The notes beneath the pieces are model-generated. The model was not told the DNA's origin. It did not search any database and worked only from the letters and a program-made list of their open reading frames with translations. From the NCBI RefSeq assembly GCF_020567705.1, contig NZ_JAJDJU010000004.1:62001-126000 (forward strand): a DNA stretch of 64,000 nucleotides, given 5' to 3'. Origin of the DNA: Acidocella sp. KAb 2-4. GTDB lineage: Bacteria > Pseudomonadota > Alphaproteobacteria > Acetobacterales > Acetobacteraceae. Of this stretch, positions 1 to 13,129 are shown one piece after another; the first letter of the stretch is position 1; each line of letters begins with the position of its first letter. The translations under genes and the position numbers were made by a program.

Positions 1-221
1 GGCACGACCATACGCTGCAATCAGTGCAGATGGATGGCATCACCTATGTCGTCACCGGGGCGGGATCGCAGACATACCGCCCGGACGCGGCGATCCGCGG
101 CGGCTTCGCCTCCGGCAGCCACGGCTTCATGGCCGCCAAGCTCTCCAGCCAGCGCTTTGATTACAGCCTGGTGGACATGCACGGCGCCGCGCTGTTCTCG
201 CAATCCATCCTGCGCGGCTAA
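1..221 (+). CDS. Metallophosphoesterase, C-terminal fragment (5' end outside window)
   Basis: The reading frame is open from the first bases of the window and stops at TAA 219-221, so this is the last ~73 residues of a longer gene. It begins with G-H-D-H-T-L-Q, the histidine metal-ligand motif found near the end of calcineurin-like and purple-acid-phosphatase-type phosphoesterases, followed by YVVTGAGSQ, a typical segment of acid-phosphatase-like members. The ATG at 24 lies inside the conserved domain and is not a likely start. The neighbouring genes are convergent on the other strand and say nothing about its role. Substrate and localisation cannot be judged from this fragment. Confidence 0.7.
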   Translation, partial: HDHTLQSVQMDGITYVVTGAGSQTYRPDAAIRGGFASGSHGFMAAKLSSQRFDYSLVDMHGAALFSQSILRG

Positions 222-252
222 GGGCGGGGGGCGGTAAGCCCCCCTTTCCTTG

Positions 253-1656
253 TCAGTGTCCCGCGTTGCTCGCGGAGAAATCCGGCGCCAGACCAGAGGC
301 CGCGAGCTGGCTGGCCAGCGCCGCCTTCAAGCGCGACAGCCCGGCCTCGGAGTTGCTCTCCGCCCGCGCCACCAGCACCGCCTGGGTGTTGGAGGCGCGC
401 AGCAGCCACCAGCCATCCTCGGTGTTCACGCGCACGCCATCGGTGTCGGAGACTTTCTCCCCCGCCGCCTTCAGGCGCTCGGCCACTTCCGCCACAACAG
501 CGAATTTGCGGTCCTCTGCGCAGTCGAAGCGCAGCTCCGGCGTGTTGACCACGGCGGGCAGCGAGGCGCGGAACGCCCCCAATGTCTCCGGCATGCGCGC
601 GATCACGCCCAGGATACGCACGGCGGCATAGAGCGCGTCGTCGAACCCGTACCATTTGTCGTTATAGAAGATATGACCCGACATCTCGCCCGCGAGCGGC
701 GAGCCCTGCTCGGCCATCTTGGACTTGATCAGCGAATGCCCGGTCTTCCACATCAGCGGCTGGCCGCCGGCCTTGGCGATCTCGTCGAACAGCACCTGGC
801 TGGCCTTCACATCCGCGATGATGGTGGCGCCCGGATGGTCGCGCAGCACGTCGCGCGCCATCAGGATCAGGAACTGGTCGCCGAACAGGATATGCCCCTC
901 ATTATCCACGAGGCCGATGCGGTCGGCATCGCCGTCGAAGGCGACGCCGACATCCGCGCCGTCCTTCTTCACGGCGTCGATCAGCTGTTCCAGATTCTTC
1001 GGCACGGTCGGGTCCGGGTGATGCGCGGGGAAGGTGCCGTCCACCTTGCCGTTCAGCACCTTGTGCTGGCCGGGGAGCTGCGCCACCAGCTTGGCGAGCA
1101 CATCGCCCGCCGCGCCATTGCCGTTATCCCACACCACTTTCAGCTTGCGCGCGCCGTCCCAATCCTTGAGCAGACGGGCGACATAGGCCTCCGCCACATC
1201 CTTCTGCGCCACGCTGCCCTGGGCCTGCTCCACCACCTGGCCGGCGGCGGCGCGGGCGCCAAGCCTCTGGATATCCTGGCCGAAGAACGGCTTGTTCTTC
1301 AGCATCATCTTGAAACCGTTATAATTGGGCGGGTTGTGGCTGCCGGTGACCATCACCGCGCCATCGGCCTTGGCGTCGAAGGAGGCGAAATACAGCATCG
1401 GCGTCGGCCCCTGGCCGACATCCGTCACCGCCATGCCGCTGGCCATCAGCCCCTTGATCAGCGCCGCCGCCAGCGTGGGCGAAGAAAGCCGCCCATCGCG
1501 CCCCACCACCACGGTGCGGCCACCGGCATCGGCGACGATCGAGCCGAAGACGCGGCCGATGGCGAAGGCATCAGCCTCGCCCAGGCTCTCGCCGACAATG
1601 CCGCGGATATCGTATTCGCGCAGGCTGCTCTTGGGGAATTGATGCGAAAAGCTCAT
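253..1656 (-). CDS. Phosphomannomutase/phosphoglucomutase
   Basis: The 467-residue product interconverts hexose 6-phosphates and 1-phosphates for nucleotide-sugar synthesis in the cytoplasm. All alpha-D-phosphohexomutase landmarks are present: the phosphoserine loop TGSHNPP (residues 104-110, catalytic Ser106), the metal loop DGDADR (241-246), the sugar-binding loop GEMSGH (323-328) and a C-terminal phosphate loop with RASNTQ. GEMSGH fits the PMM/PGM (AlgC/ManB-like) group. The start chosen is ATG 1656; an upstream in-frame start at 1773 would run deep into galU. It follows galU by 8 bases in the same direction, so the two are probably cotranscribed and supply UDP-glucose and GDP-mannose precursors for cell-surface polysaccharide. 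Confidence 0.93.
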   Translation of the reverse strand: MSFSHQFPKSSLREYDIRGIVGESLGEADAFAIGRVFGSIVADAGGRTVVVGRDGRLSSPTLAAALIKGLMASGMAVTDVGQGPTPMLYFASFDAKADGAVMVTGSHNPPNYNGFKMMLKNKPFFGQDIQRLGARAAAGQVVEQAQGSVAQKDVAEAYVARLLKDWDGARKLKVVWDNGNGAAGDVLAKLVAQLPGQHKVLNGKVDGTFPAHHPDPTVPKNLEQLIDAVKKDGADVGVAFDGDADRIGLVDNEGHILFGDQFLILMARDVLRDHPGATIIADVKASQVLFDEIAKAGGQPLMWKTGHSLIKSKMAEQGSPLAGEMSGHIFYNDKWYGFDDALYAAVRILGVIARMPETLGAFRASLPAVVNTPELRFDCAEDRKFAVVAEVAERLKAAGEKVSDTDGVRVNTEDGWWLLRASNTQAVLVARAESNSEAGLSRLKAALASQLAASGLAPDFSASNAGH

Positions 1657-1664
1657 GGATGACC

Positions 1665-2540
1665 TTAGGCGTTGACGTAGTTCTTGAGGAATTCGCGCAC
1701 GGCGGGGCCGAGATCGGGGCGGGCCAGGGAGAAGGCGATCTGCGCCTCCAGGAACCCGACCTTGTCGCCGCAATCGAAACGCTTGCCCTCGAATTTCAGC
1801 CCGTGGAACGGCGCGTGGCCGATCATCTGAGCCATGGCGTCGGTGAGCTGCACCTCGTTGCCGGCACCGCGCTCCATGCGGCTGAGATAGGTGACGACCT
1901 CGGGCAGCAGCACATAGCGGCCGATGACGGAGAGGTTGGAGGGCGCCTTCTCGGGCGCCGGCTTCTCCACCAGCCCAGTCACTTCCACGCGGTCGCCATG
2001 GGTCTCGCCGACCTTCAGGATGCCATAGCGGTTGGTATGCTCGGGCGGCACCTCGGACACCGCGACGACATTGCCGCCGGTCTCGTTATACACCTTCACG
2101 AGTTGCGCGGTGCAGGGTGTCTGCGACAGCACGAGATCATCCGGCAGCAGGATGGCGAACGGATCGTCGCCAATGAAGGTGCGGGCGCACCAGATGGCAT
2201 GGCCGAGGCCCAGCGGCACCTGCTGGCGCACGGTGGAGATCGAGCCGGGGGGCATCGCCTCGTCGCGCAGCAATTCCAGCGCCTCGCGCTTGCCGCGTTC
2301 GGCCAGCGTGGCTTCCAGCTCGAAGGCGATATCAAAATGGTCGATCAGCGCCGTCTTGCCGCGGCCGGTGACCATGCAGAACTGGTCGATGCCAGCGGCA
2401 CGAGCTTCGTCCACCGCGTATTGGATCAGCGGCTTGTCGACGACCGGCAGCATCTCCTTGGGCATCGCCTTGGTGGCGGGTAGGAAGCGGGTGCCAAGAC
2501 CCGCGACCGGGAGTACGGCCTTGCGCAATGGTTTAACCAA
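1665..2540 (-). CDS. galU: UTP--glucose-1-phosphate uridylyltransferase
   Basis: The 291-residue product makes UDP-glucose from UTP and glucose 1-phosphate. The N-terminal nucleotide-binding signature AGLGTRFLPATKAMPKE is at residues 13-29, and the length equals that of typical bacterial GalU. The start is TTG at 2540, preceded at good spacing by AAGGAGG on the minus strand; no ATG fits better. The mutase gene follows immediately, so one transcript gives glucose 6-phosphate to glucose 1-phosphate to UDP-glucose. The 100 bases upstream (2541-2640) must carry the promoter, but I could not recognise one. Confidence 0.95.
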   Translation of the reverse strand: MVKPLRKAVLPVAGLGTRFLPATKAMPKEMLPVVDKPLIQYAVDEARAAGIDQFCMVTGRGKTALIDHFDIAFELEATLAERGKREALELLRDEAMPPGSISTVRQQVPLGLGHAIWCARTFIGDDPFAILLPDDLVLSQTPCTAQLVKVYNETGGNVVAVSEVPPEHTNRYGILKVGETHGDRVEVTGLVEKPAPEKAPSNLSVIGRYVLLPEVVTYLSRMERGAGNEVQLTDAMAQMIGHAPFHGLKFEGKRFDCGDKVGFLEAQIAFSLARPDLGPAVREFLKNYVNA

Positions 2541-2640
2541 GAATTCCTCCTTGTGGGGCGCTTTTGCCTTTGAGTGCCATGACCGGCACAGGGCGGCAAG
2601 ACAGCGAGCGCCCGGAAACGGGTTGCAACGTGGGAGCGGT

Positions 2641-3624
2641 TCAGGCCTGGACGGCCTGCGCCTGACCAGCCGGGATCTTCATCATCGCACCGGTCATCGG
2701 GATGAAGAAGCATCCCATATCGCGGCGGGAATGGATCTTCCCTGCGGCATCTTTGTGGTAGACATAAAAAACCTGCCCCTGCTTGAAAGGCTGGCCGATG
2801 GGGATGATCATCCGCCCGCCCGGCTTGAGCTGGGCGAACAAGGCCGGCGGCGCATATTGCGCGGCGCAGGTGACGATGATGACATCAAACCCGCCCTGCA
2901 CCTCGGGCCAGCCGTAAAAACCGTCGCCCACCTTGTTGGTCACGTTGTCATAGCCGAGCGGGGCAAAGATCTTATGCACCGCCTCGCCCAGCGGCTGGAT
3001 GATCTCGATGGAATAAGCGTGGCTGACGATGCGCGACAGCACCGAGGATTGGTAACCCGAACCAGTGCCGATCTCCAGCGAGACCTCGCCCGGCTTGGGG
3101 GCGATGATCTGGGTCATGTAAGCTTGGCCGAGATAATCCGACAGGGCCGAGCCGTACCCCAGCGCCCAGGGCTTGGGCGGATTGTCATAGGCGTCGCCGC
3201 AGGTGGTGCGGTGTTCCTCGTAATTGTAATGGTAATATTCGCGCGGCACGGCGTTGAAGGCGGCGAGCACCAGCGGGTCGGCTTTGCCCAGACGCTGCAC
3301 GAGATAGCTCTCAATCAGCTGCATCGCCGCGGGCTTGCGCGCCTGGATGGCGTTGAACTGGTCGTCGTTGAGCGACACCGGGCGGCCCGAGGCGGCCATC
3401 GCGGCCTCAAAGGCGGCCTTGTCCCACGGCTTGCCATTTGGCGTGGCGGGTGTGGGCAGAGCTGGCGCGGCGGCCGCCACGGGCTTTGCCGGGGCCGGAG
3501 CCGCGGGGGCGATGGCGGGCGCGGCCGGAGTGGCGCTGTTATCGGCGAAGGCGGGCGCGGCGGCGCAAGCGGCCAGACCGGCGATCAATCCACGGCGGCC
3601 GAGCGTTTCAGAAATGGAGTCCAA
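2641..3624 (-). CDS. PCMT-like (protein-L-isoaspartate O-methyltransferase family) protein with export signal
   Basis: The 327-residue product has the protein-isoaspartyl methyltransferase fold. SAM motif I is EIGTGSGYQ (184-192), and an ALGYG segment (~155) sits where PCMT normally has its substrate-side motif. Unlike cytoplasmic Pcm (~210 residues), it starts with a twin-arginine-type signal (RRGLIAG, residues 10-16, then an Ala-rich core ending AFA-DN) and an Ala/Pro-rich linker to about residue 65. This suggests export or membrane attachment, which would be odd for a SAM-dependent enzyme. Its 5' end overlaps the upstream membrane-protein gene by 40 bases. SAM supply outside the cytoplasm is unknown, so the real function is open. 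Confidence 0.75.
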   Translation of the reverse strand: MDSISETLGRRGLIAGLAACAAAPAFADNSATPAAPAIAPAAPAPAKPVAAAAPALPTPATPNGKPWDKAAFEAAMAASGRPVSLNDDQFNAIQARKPAAMQLIESYLVQRLGKADPLVLAAFNAVPREYYHYNYEEHRTTCGDAYDNPPKPWALGYGSALSDYLGQAYMTQIIAPKPGEVSLEIGTGSGYQSSVLSRIVSHAYSIEIIQPLGEAVHKIFAPLGYDNVTNKVGDGFYGWPEVQGGFDVIIVTCAAQYAPPALFAQLKPGGRMIIPIGQPFKQGQVFYVYHKDAAGKIHSRRDMGCFFIPMTGAMMKIPAGQAQAVQA

Positions 3625-6023
3625 GCAAACTGTCCTTCAAGCGCGGGGAAGCTGAGCGCGGCGATGGTGTACAGCAGAACACCGCCGCCCAGCACCGCGT
3701 GCAGGCCTACAGCCCGCAGCAGCAGATTGGCAAGAGGGGTGGCGACCACCGAGAAGGCGCCATTCAGCCCCCAGGCCCAGGGCAGGAAGAACTCCCCCCG
3801 CAACTGCCGCAGCCCGAGCGGAAAGGGCAGCCCCATGGCGAAGCCGAGCGGCGCGATCAGCGCCACGATCGCCGCCGCCCGCAGCCCGAAAGGCAGCCCC
3901 ATGCCCGCCAGCGCCAGCGGGCCGGAGAGCCAGAGCATCGCCCCCGCCCACAGCGCCACCGCCAGCCAGGCGAGGCGCATCGCCCCCGCCGCCGCGCCGA
4001 TTCGCCCCGAGACGAAACTGCCCAGGCCCGAGGCCACCAGCATCGCCCCCAGCACCAGCGAGAAACCCATCGCGCGGTCATCCAGCGCCAGCGAGGCGCG
4101 CTCGATGGCGAAGAGTTCCATAAACAGAAAGCCCAGCCCCAGCGCCGAGAAATACAGCGCCGGGCGCAGCACCGGATGGCCCAGCCGCTCGCGCCTCGGC
4201 GCGGCCAGGGGCACCAGCAGCACCAGCGCGGCGATGATCACCGCCTGCGCCAGCACGGCGAGGTTCACCAGCGCCCCGATCTCGGCTTGCGGCAGGATCT
4301 GCAGCCGGGCCAGCAGCAGCGGCAGATCGTTCAGGCGCAGGATCGCGTAAAAGGCCGGGCGGTTATCGGTCACGGGCCGCAAATCGAAGGCCTGGGCCGA
4401 GGGCGTGGCCTGCCCGGCGAGGATGCCCGGCGCTTCGTCGGCCAGCGAGTCGTCATCGCCCTGCGCCGCCATGGTGCCGGTCTGGAAGGAGACCGCAGGC
4501 AGGTCGTTATAGAGATTCGCGCGCGCCGCCACCGCATCGAAGCCCTGGTAATAGGAGATGTCGAAGGAGCGGTCGCCGCACCATTTGGCGGCGGCGGCGA
4601 TATCGGCGGCGGAAAACGGGGCTGGGCTGACCAGCAGCCGGGCATTCCAGGCCGAGCGGTAGAGGATGACATGCGCCCCCGGATCGGCCACGCCACGCAG
4701 CCGCAGCGCCTCGCGCATCGTCGCCAGCAGGCGCAGCGCATAGGCCGGGAAATCCTGGATCGAGACCGGGACCGAGAGCACGCCCTGGGGTGAGAGCGCA
4801 CCGAGGTCGGCGGCGAAGGCCTGGGCCGAGAACGCATAGACATTGGCCGGCGCCTCGTCGAGGAAATCAGCCGAGATGTCGATGACATCATAGCCCGCGC
4901 CGGAGACCGCGAAGACGCGCGGATTGTCATCAAAAATTCGCACGTCCGGCGCCAGCGCCAGGGGCGGCGACCCGGCCAGACCGTGGCGTAGCGCGTGATA
5001 AAGCACCGGGTCCGGCTCCAGCGCGGTGAGCGGCCCGGCGCCCAGCGCCAGCGTCTCGGTGACGCGCTCACCGCCCGAGGCGCCAATGAGCAGCGTGCGC
5101 GGATGCGGGCGCAGCGTGTAGGGCAGCGCATCCAGCGCGCCGGGGGCGTAGCCGGTCTGCGCCGGGCCGGGCATGGGCAGCGAGGCGATGCGCGCGCCGT
5201 CGCGATACAGCCCATAGCTGCGCGGCGGGCTGGGATAGCCCATCATGCCGGAATCATTGGAGATGTCGGTGTTCACCCGCTCGGTGAAATCATCGAGCAG
5301 CAGATACGCGCCGCGCGGGCTGTTGACGCTGGCCAGCACCCGCGCGCCGGGTGTGTGCAGCGGCGCGTAAACTGGTTTGTATTGGCTGATTTCCGCCTGC
5401 GGGCCGAGAGCCAGCAGCAGCTCCCCCGCCAGCAGCGCCGCCAGCGCCGCCGCGCCGGCGCGCTTGCGGTATTGCCCAGCCCCCAGCGCCGCCAGCGCCA
5501 GCAGCGGCAGCAGCCAGGGGATGAGCGCGAAGGGCGAGACCAGATACATCAGCCCGAGCACCAGCACTGAGCCCAGCCCGGCCCCGAACAGATCCGCCGC
5601 GTAAACCGCGCCGATGCGCCGCGCATTGGTGGCGAAGCAGAGCGAGATATACAGCCCGGTGAGGAAGAAAAACGGCAGCAGCGCCGCGTAATACAGCGCG
5701 ATCAACCCGAGCTGCGGCGCGTAGGTGTCGGGGTTTTGCAGCGCCAGCGGGTTGAACGGGTTGATGATGGTGCCGCTATAGCCAAGCGCCGCGCTGAGCG
5801 TGAGCAGCGCCGGCAGCACGGCGAAAAGCGCCTGGGCATGACGGTGAAAAGCCCCATGCCCGAGCGCCAGCACCGCGCCCGAGAGCGCGAACCCAACCAT
5901 CACGATGGAGATGACCCAGTAGCCGTAATCGGACCAGTTGGCGACGGCGAAGTAGCGGGTCAGCGCCGTCTCCACCCCGACCGCGGCGGCGGAAACCAGA
6001 AACAGCGGCCAGAAAAATCTCAT
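3585..6023 (-). CDS. Large membrane protein with spermidine-synthase-like domain
   Basis: The 812-residue product has an N-terminal set of hydrophobic helices (residues 1-205), a soluble Rossmann-like domain (about 215-560) and a second helix set (about 590-800). The soluble domain resembles polyamine aminopropyltransferases: LLIGASGG (311-318) stands where the SAM-binding glycine loop is expected, TALEPDP (333-339) holds the ribose-binding acid, and YDVIDIS (378-384) resembles the catalytic Y-D-V-I segment. The canonical GGGDG and DSTDP motifs are degenerate, so true aminopropyl transfer is uncertain. It overlaps the upstream hydrolase gene by 4 bases (ATGA) and the downstream PCMT-like gene by 40, so the three genes form a tightly coupled operon. 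No gene symbol can be assigned. Confidence 0.75.
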   Translation of the reverse strand: MRFFWPLFLVSAAAVGVETALTRYFAVANWSDYGYWVISIVMVGFALSGAVLALGHGAFHRHAQALFAVLPALLTLSAALGYSGTIINPFNPLALQNPDTYAPQLGLIALYYAALLPFFFLTGLYISLCFATNARRIGAVYAADLFGAGLGSVLVLGLMYLVSPFALIPWLLPLLALAALGAGQYRKRAGAAALAALLAGELLLALGPQAEISQYKPVYAPLHTPGARVLASVNSPRGAYLLLDDFTERVNTDISNDSGMMGYPSPPRSYGLYRDGARIASLPMPGPAQTGYAPGALDALPYTLRPHPRTLLIGASGGERVTETLALGAGPLTALEPDPVLYHALRHGLAGSPPLALAPDVRIFDDNPRVFAVSGAGYDVIDISADFLDEAPANVYAFSAQAFAADLGALSPQGVLSVPVSIQDFPAYALRLLATMREALRLRGVADPGAHVILYRSAWNARLLVSPAPFSAADIAAAAKWCGDRSFDISYYQGFDAVAARANLYNDLPAVSFQTGTMAAQGDDDSLADEAPGILAGQATPSAQAFDLRPVTDNRPAFYAILRLNDLPLLLARLQILPQAEIGALVNLAVLAQAVIIAALVLLVPLAAPRRERLGHPVLRPALYFSALGLGFLFMELFAIERASLALDDRAMGFSLVLGAMLVASGLGSFVSGRIGAAAGAMRLAWLAVALWAGAMLWLSGPLALAGMGLPFGLRAAAIVALIAPLGFAMGLPFPLGLRQLRGEFFLPWAWGLNGAFSVVATPLANLLLRAVGLHAVLGGGVLLYTIAALSFPALEGQFAWTPFLKRSAAVD

Positions 6024-6892
6024 AAGCGGGCTTTGTCATCCAGGAATTGTTGCAGCAGCGCGTCGAACCGGTTGGCGTCGTCGACGAACAGCGCATGGCC
6101 TGCTTTGGGGAAGATCGCAATAGAGGTGTTCGGCCGGTCGATGAGCAGGTTGTCCGCCTGCCCTTGCAGATGCGGGCGCACCGCATAGAGCAGCGGCACA
6201 TCGGTGGAGAGGACCGCATCTTTCCAATAACTGCGCGGGACGGGGTAGCGCAGCAATTCCTCGGCCTGGGCCGGGGGCACGCGCAGGCAAATGCGGGCGA
6301 GCCGGTCGAGATAGGCGCAGCTCTGCGCCTTGTGGAACATGCCCGCGACGAAGGCCCGCATCCGCGCCTCCCGGCTGCGCGGCAATGGCGGCGAGGCCGG
6401 GCCGGGGCTGGGCGGCGGGTTCTCGCCCACCGAATTATCGATCAGCACCAGCCCGGCCAGCTTGTCGCTGCCGCCCTGGTGAATCCAGGCCAGCGTATCC
6501 AGCACGCCGAGCGACCAGCCGATCACCACCACCTTGCCCGGCAGGCGGTCCACCAACTCACCCAGATCCTCGCCGCGCCGCTCCTGGTTATAGCCGGTTT
6601 CCGTCACCTCGGAGCTGCCCTGGCCGCGCGGGTCGAACAGCACCACGCGGTAGGATTTGCTGAAGGCCTTGAGCTGGGGCGTGAAGATCCAGCCGGGCAT
6701 GGTCCAGCCCGGCACGAACACCAGGAAGGGCGCGCCCGCCGGGCCGCTCTCGGTGTAGTGCAGGCGCGCGCCATCGGAGGCCGTGAAGTAATAATCCGCC
6801 GCCGAGGCCGGGGCGGCGATAAACAGCCAGCACAGCGCGAGAAGCCAGGACCGCATGAGCGCATTTGCGGCCTTGCGGCGCGGCCGTGTCAA
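6020..6892 (-). CDS. Alpha/beta hydrolase with signal peptide
   Basis: The product (290 residues from 6892, or 278 from an internal ATG at 6856) is an alpha/beta-hydrolase-fold protein. The nucleophile elbow is GWSLGV, an oxyanion-hole segment VFVPGWTMPGW lies upstream, and the late GHALFVDD supplies the expected catalytic histidine. The sequence from residue 13 (MRSWLLALCWLFIAAPASAAD) is a good Sec signal peptide, so the internal ATG may be the real start and the enzyme is probably periplasmic. It is first in the operon with the spermidine-synthase-like and PCMT-like genes. The substrate is unknown; an ester or lipid is a reasonable guess. Confidence 0.8.
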   Translation of the reverse strand: MTRPRRKAANALMRSWLLALCWLFIAAPASAADYYFTASDGARLHYTESGPAGAPFLVFVPGWTMPGWIFTPQLKAFSKSYRVVLFDPRGQGSSEVTETGYNQERRGEDLGELVDRLPGKVVVIGWSLGVLDTLAWIHQGGSDKLAGLVLIDNSVGENPPPSPGPASPPLPRSREARMRAFVAGMFHKAQSCAYLDRLARICLRVPPAQAEELLRYPVPRSYWKDAVLSTDVPLLYAVRPHLQGQADNLLIDRPNTSIAIFPKAGHALFVDDANRFDALLQQFLDDKARL

Positions 6893-6899
6893 ATGAATT

Positions 6900-7856
6900 T
6901 CAGCGCGGGGCGGCGGCGCGGGTCAGGCGGTCGTTGATCGCCAGCCCCAACCCTTGGGCGGGAACCGGCTGCACGGCGATGCGCGTCAGCCCCCGCGCGG
7001 GGGCCTCGGCATCCAGCGCGCGCAGCCCCTCGAACAGCCGGGCGGCCGCCTCGGTGAGATCGCGCGTGGCGGAGAGCTGGAAGCACAGCGCCGCGCCCGG
7101 CAATGGCGGCCCAAAGGCGAGCAGCGCCTCGCCAGGCTCCAGGCGCGCGGCGTTGAGCCGCACCGGCAAGCCCGGGGCGTAATGCGAGGCCAGCATCCCC
7201 GGCGCGATGGGCGCGGCGACCTCGCCACTGGCGCGGGCGATGGGGCCGATCTCGGCTTGCAGCGCCTCCAGCGTCACCCCGCCGGGGCGCAGCAGCACCG
7301 GCGTCTCGCCGGAGAGGTCGAGCACCGTCGACTCCACCCCGACCGGACATGGCCCCGAATCGAGCACTGCGGCGATCCGTCCCTCCAGCTCCGCCAGCAC
7401 ATGCGCGGCGGTGGTGGGCGAGATCCGCCCCGAACGATTGGCCGAAGGCGCCGCCACCGGGCCGCCAAACGCCGCCAGCAGGCGATGCGCCACGGGCTGC
7501 GCCGGCACGCGCACCGCCAGCGTGGGCAGCCCCGCCCCGGCGAGTTGCGAGACCAAGCAATCGGCCGCGCGCGGCAGTACCAGCGTCAGCGGTCCCGGCC
7601 AGAATTTGGCCGCCAGTTTTTCGGCCAGCGCATTGGCGCGCACATAGCGGAAGGCCGTGGCGGCATCGGCGAAATGACAGATCAGCGGGTTGAAGCTGGG
7701 GCGGCCCTTGGCGGCATAAATCGCGGCCACGGCCCGCCCGTTGCAGGCATCGGCGCCCAGCCCGTACACGGTCTCGGTGCCGAAGGCGACAAGTTCGCCC
7801 GCGCGCAGCAACGCCACGGCGCGGCCGATCTCGTCGGGTGTCAGGCGCTCGGTCAT
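6900..7856 (-). CDS. L-threonylcarbamoyladenylate synthase (Sua5/YwlC type)
   Basis: The 318-residue product makes threonylcarbamoyl-AMP from threonine, bicarbonate and ATP, the first step of the t6A37 tRNA modification. The N-terminal YrdC/Sua5 domain (to ~200) carries the segments TETVYGLGAD (residues ~27-36) and KGRPSFNPLICH (~50-61), plus PSANRSGRISPT further on. The C-terminal ~100 residues form the extra Sua5 domain that short TsaC proteins lack, which fits the length. The start is ATG 7856. rbfA ends just upstream (7869), so the gene may be the last of the rimP-nusA-infB-rbfA transcription unit. Confidence 0.93.
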   Translation of the reverse strand: MTERLTPDEIGRAVALLRAGELVAFGTETVYGLGADACNGRAVAAIYAAKGRPSFNPLICHFADAATAFRYVRANALAEKLAAKFWPGPLTLVLPRAADCLVSQLAGAGLPTLAVRVPAQPVAHRLLAAFGGPVAAPSANRSGRISPTTAAHVLAELEGRIAAVLDSGPCPVGVESTVLDLSGETPVLLRPGGVTLEALQAEIGPIARASGEVAAPIAPGMLASHYAPGLPVRLNAARLEPGEALLAFGPPLPGAALCFQLSATRDLTEAAARLFEGLRALDAEAPARGLTRIAVQPVPAQGLGLAINDRLTRAAAPR

Positions 7857-7868
7857 GCCCGCGCGGGC

Positions 7869-8247
7869 CTAATCCTTGGACTCGTCGAGATCGCGCGCCA
7901 CATCCGGCGAATGCAGGATCTCGTTGATGCGGGTGGCCTGCTCCAGCGCCTCATCGGCCACGAATTTGAGATCCGGCGTCACCCGCAGCCCAATCCGCGG
8001 CGCGATCTGCGCGCGCAGATAAGGCGCCACCCGCTTGAGCGCGGGCAACAGCGGCGCGATATCCTTGTGCCCCAGCACCGAGGCGAAGACGAGCGCGTGT
8101 TTCAGGTCCGGAGACATCCGCACCTCCGACACCGTGATGTGTTCGCGCGCCAGCACCGGGTCGTGAAACTCGGTGCGCAGCAGCACATCGGCGAGGATAT
8201 GGCGGATCTCCTCACCCACCCGCAGCTGGCGCTGCGACGGGCCGGCC

Positions 8248-8273
<26 letters not shown>
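7869..8273 (-). CDS. rbfA: 30S ribosome-binding factor A
   Basis: The 134-residue product matures the 5' end of 16S rRNA and the 30S subunit, especially in the cold. The RbfA KH-like core is clear: [15 protein letters not shown] near the N-terminus, then [21 protein letters not shown] and [16 protein letters not shown] chose ATG 8273 because the residues beyond it (up to 8336) are just the antisense of the infB end and do not look like RbfA. The chosen start overlaps the last codons of infB by 26 bases, which suggests translational coupling, as expected for the infB-rbfA order. Confidence 0.93.
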
Positions 8274-10935
<2,662 letters not shown>

Positions 10936-10993
10936 GCCTAATCCGGTCCAATTCAACTTCTTCATGGCCGGAATCAACCGGCCTTGTTGGGCT

Positions 10994-11603
10994 CTACTGC
11001 CCGCTTGTGACTTCCACCGCAACACCCTGCAGGCGCCGCGCCTCGATTTCGATCATCCTGGCCAACCGCCCGGGGGCGATGACCACATGCACGATATGGT
11101 CACGGCCAAAGACTTTTCCCAGCGTGGCGGCATCGAGAACCGCCACCGCGGGCACATCGCGCCCGCCCAGAAAGCGCGCCCGTTCCTCCGGGCTGCCATC
11201 CGATGCCTGCACCACCAGCCCGGCCCTGCCGGACTGCAACCATTCCCGCGCTTTCTCGAAGCCGGAGATGGCGCCGCCGCCGCGCCGGGCCAGGCCCAGC
11301 AGCTCCGCCACGCGGCGGGCGAGAACCGCCCGCACCTCGCCCGGCAAATCAGGCGCCAGCACCACCTGCGCCCGTGCGGCGCGGGCGAACACACCGCGCC
11401 GGACCGCTTGGTTTAGCACATCCGCACGCGCACTCAACCACAGCCCTCGTCCGGGCAGGGTTGCGGAAGCGTCGAACACCAAGCGGTTGCCCGGCCCCAC
11501 CACGAAGCGCAGCGCCTGCTCGCGCGGCACCGGCTCGCGGGTGACGAGGCAGCGGCGCAGCGGGCCGCGCTCATCCGCCTCGGGCAGGTCCAGCGTGTCG
11601 GGA

Positions 11604-11620
<17 letters not shown>
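10994..11620 (-). CDS. RNA-binding protein: YlxR (DUF448) domain plus ribosomal-L7Ae-like domain
   Basis: The 208-residue product joins an N-terminal YlxR domain ([20 protein letters not shown], then PGRGLWLSA) to a C-terminal L7Ae/L30e-like domain ([31 protein letters not shown]). Both are nucleic-acid-binding modules and this fusion is typical between nusA and infB in Alphaproteobacteria. I chose ATG 11620 (MATQADPD), which overlaps the end of nusA by 17 bases. YlxR proteins have been linked to transcription regulation and to RNase P RNA binding in other bacteria; which role applies here is not visible. Confidence 0.9.
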
Positions 11621-13121
<1,501 letters not shown>

Positions 13122-13129
13122 GAGGGTCC

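Noticed and set aside
2641-3624. Naming the PCMT-like gene pcm
   Set aside because: Signal sequence, extra N-terminal linker and unusual operon make a standard cytoplasmic isoaspartate repair role uncertain, so no symbol was given.
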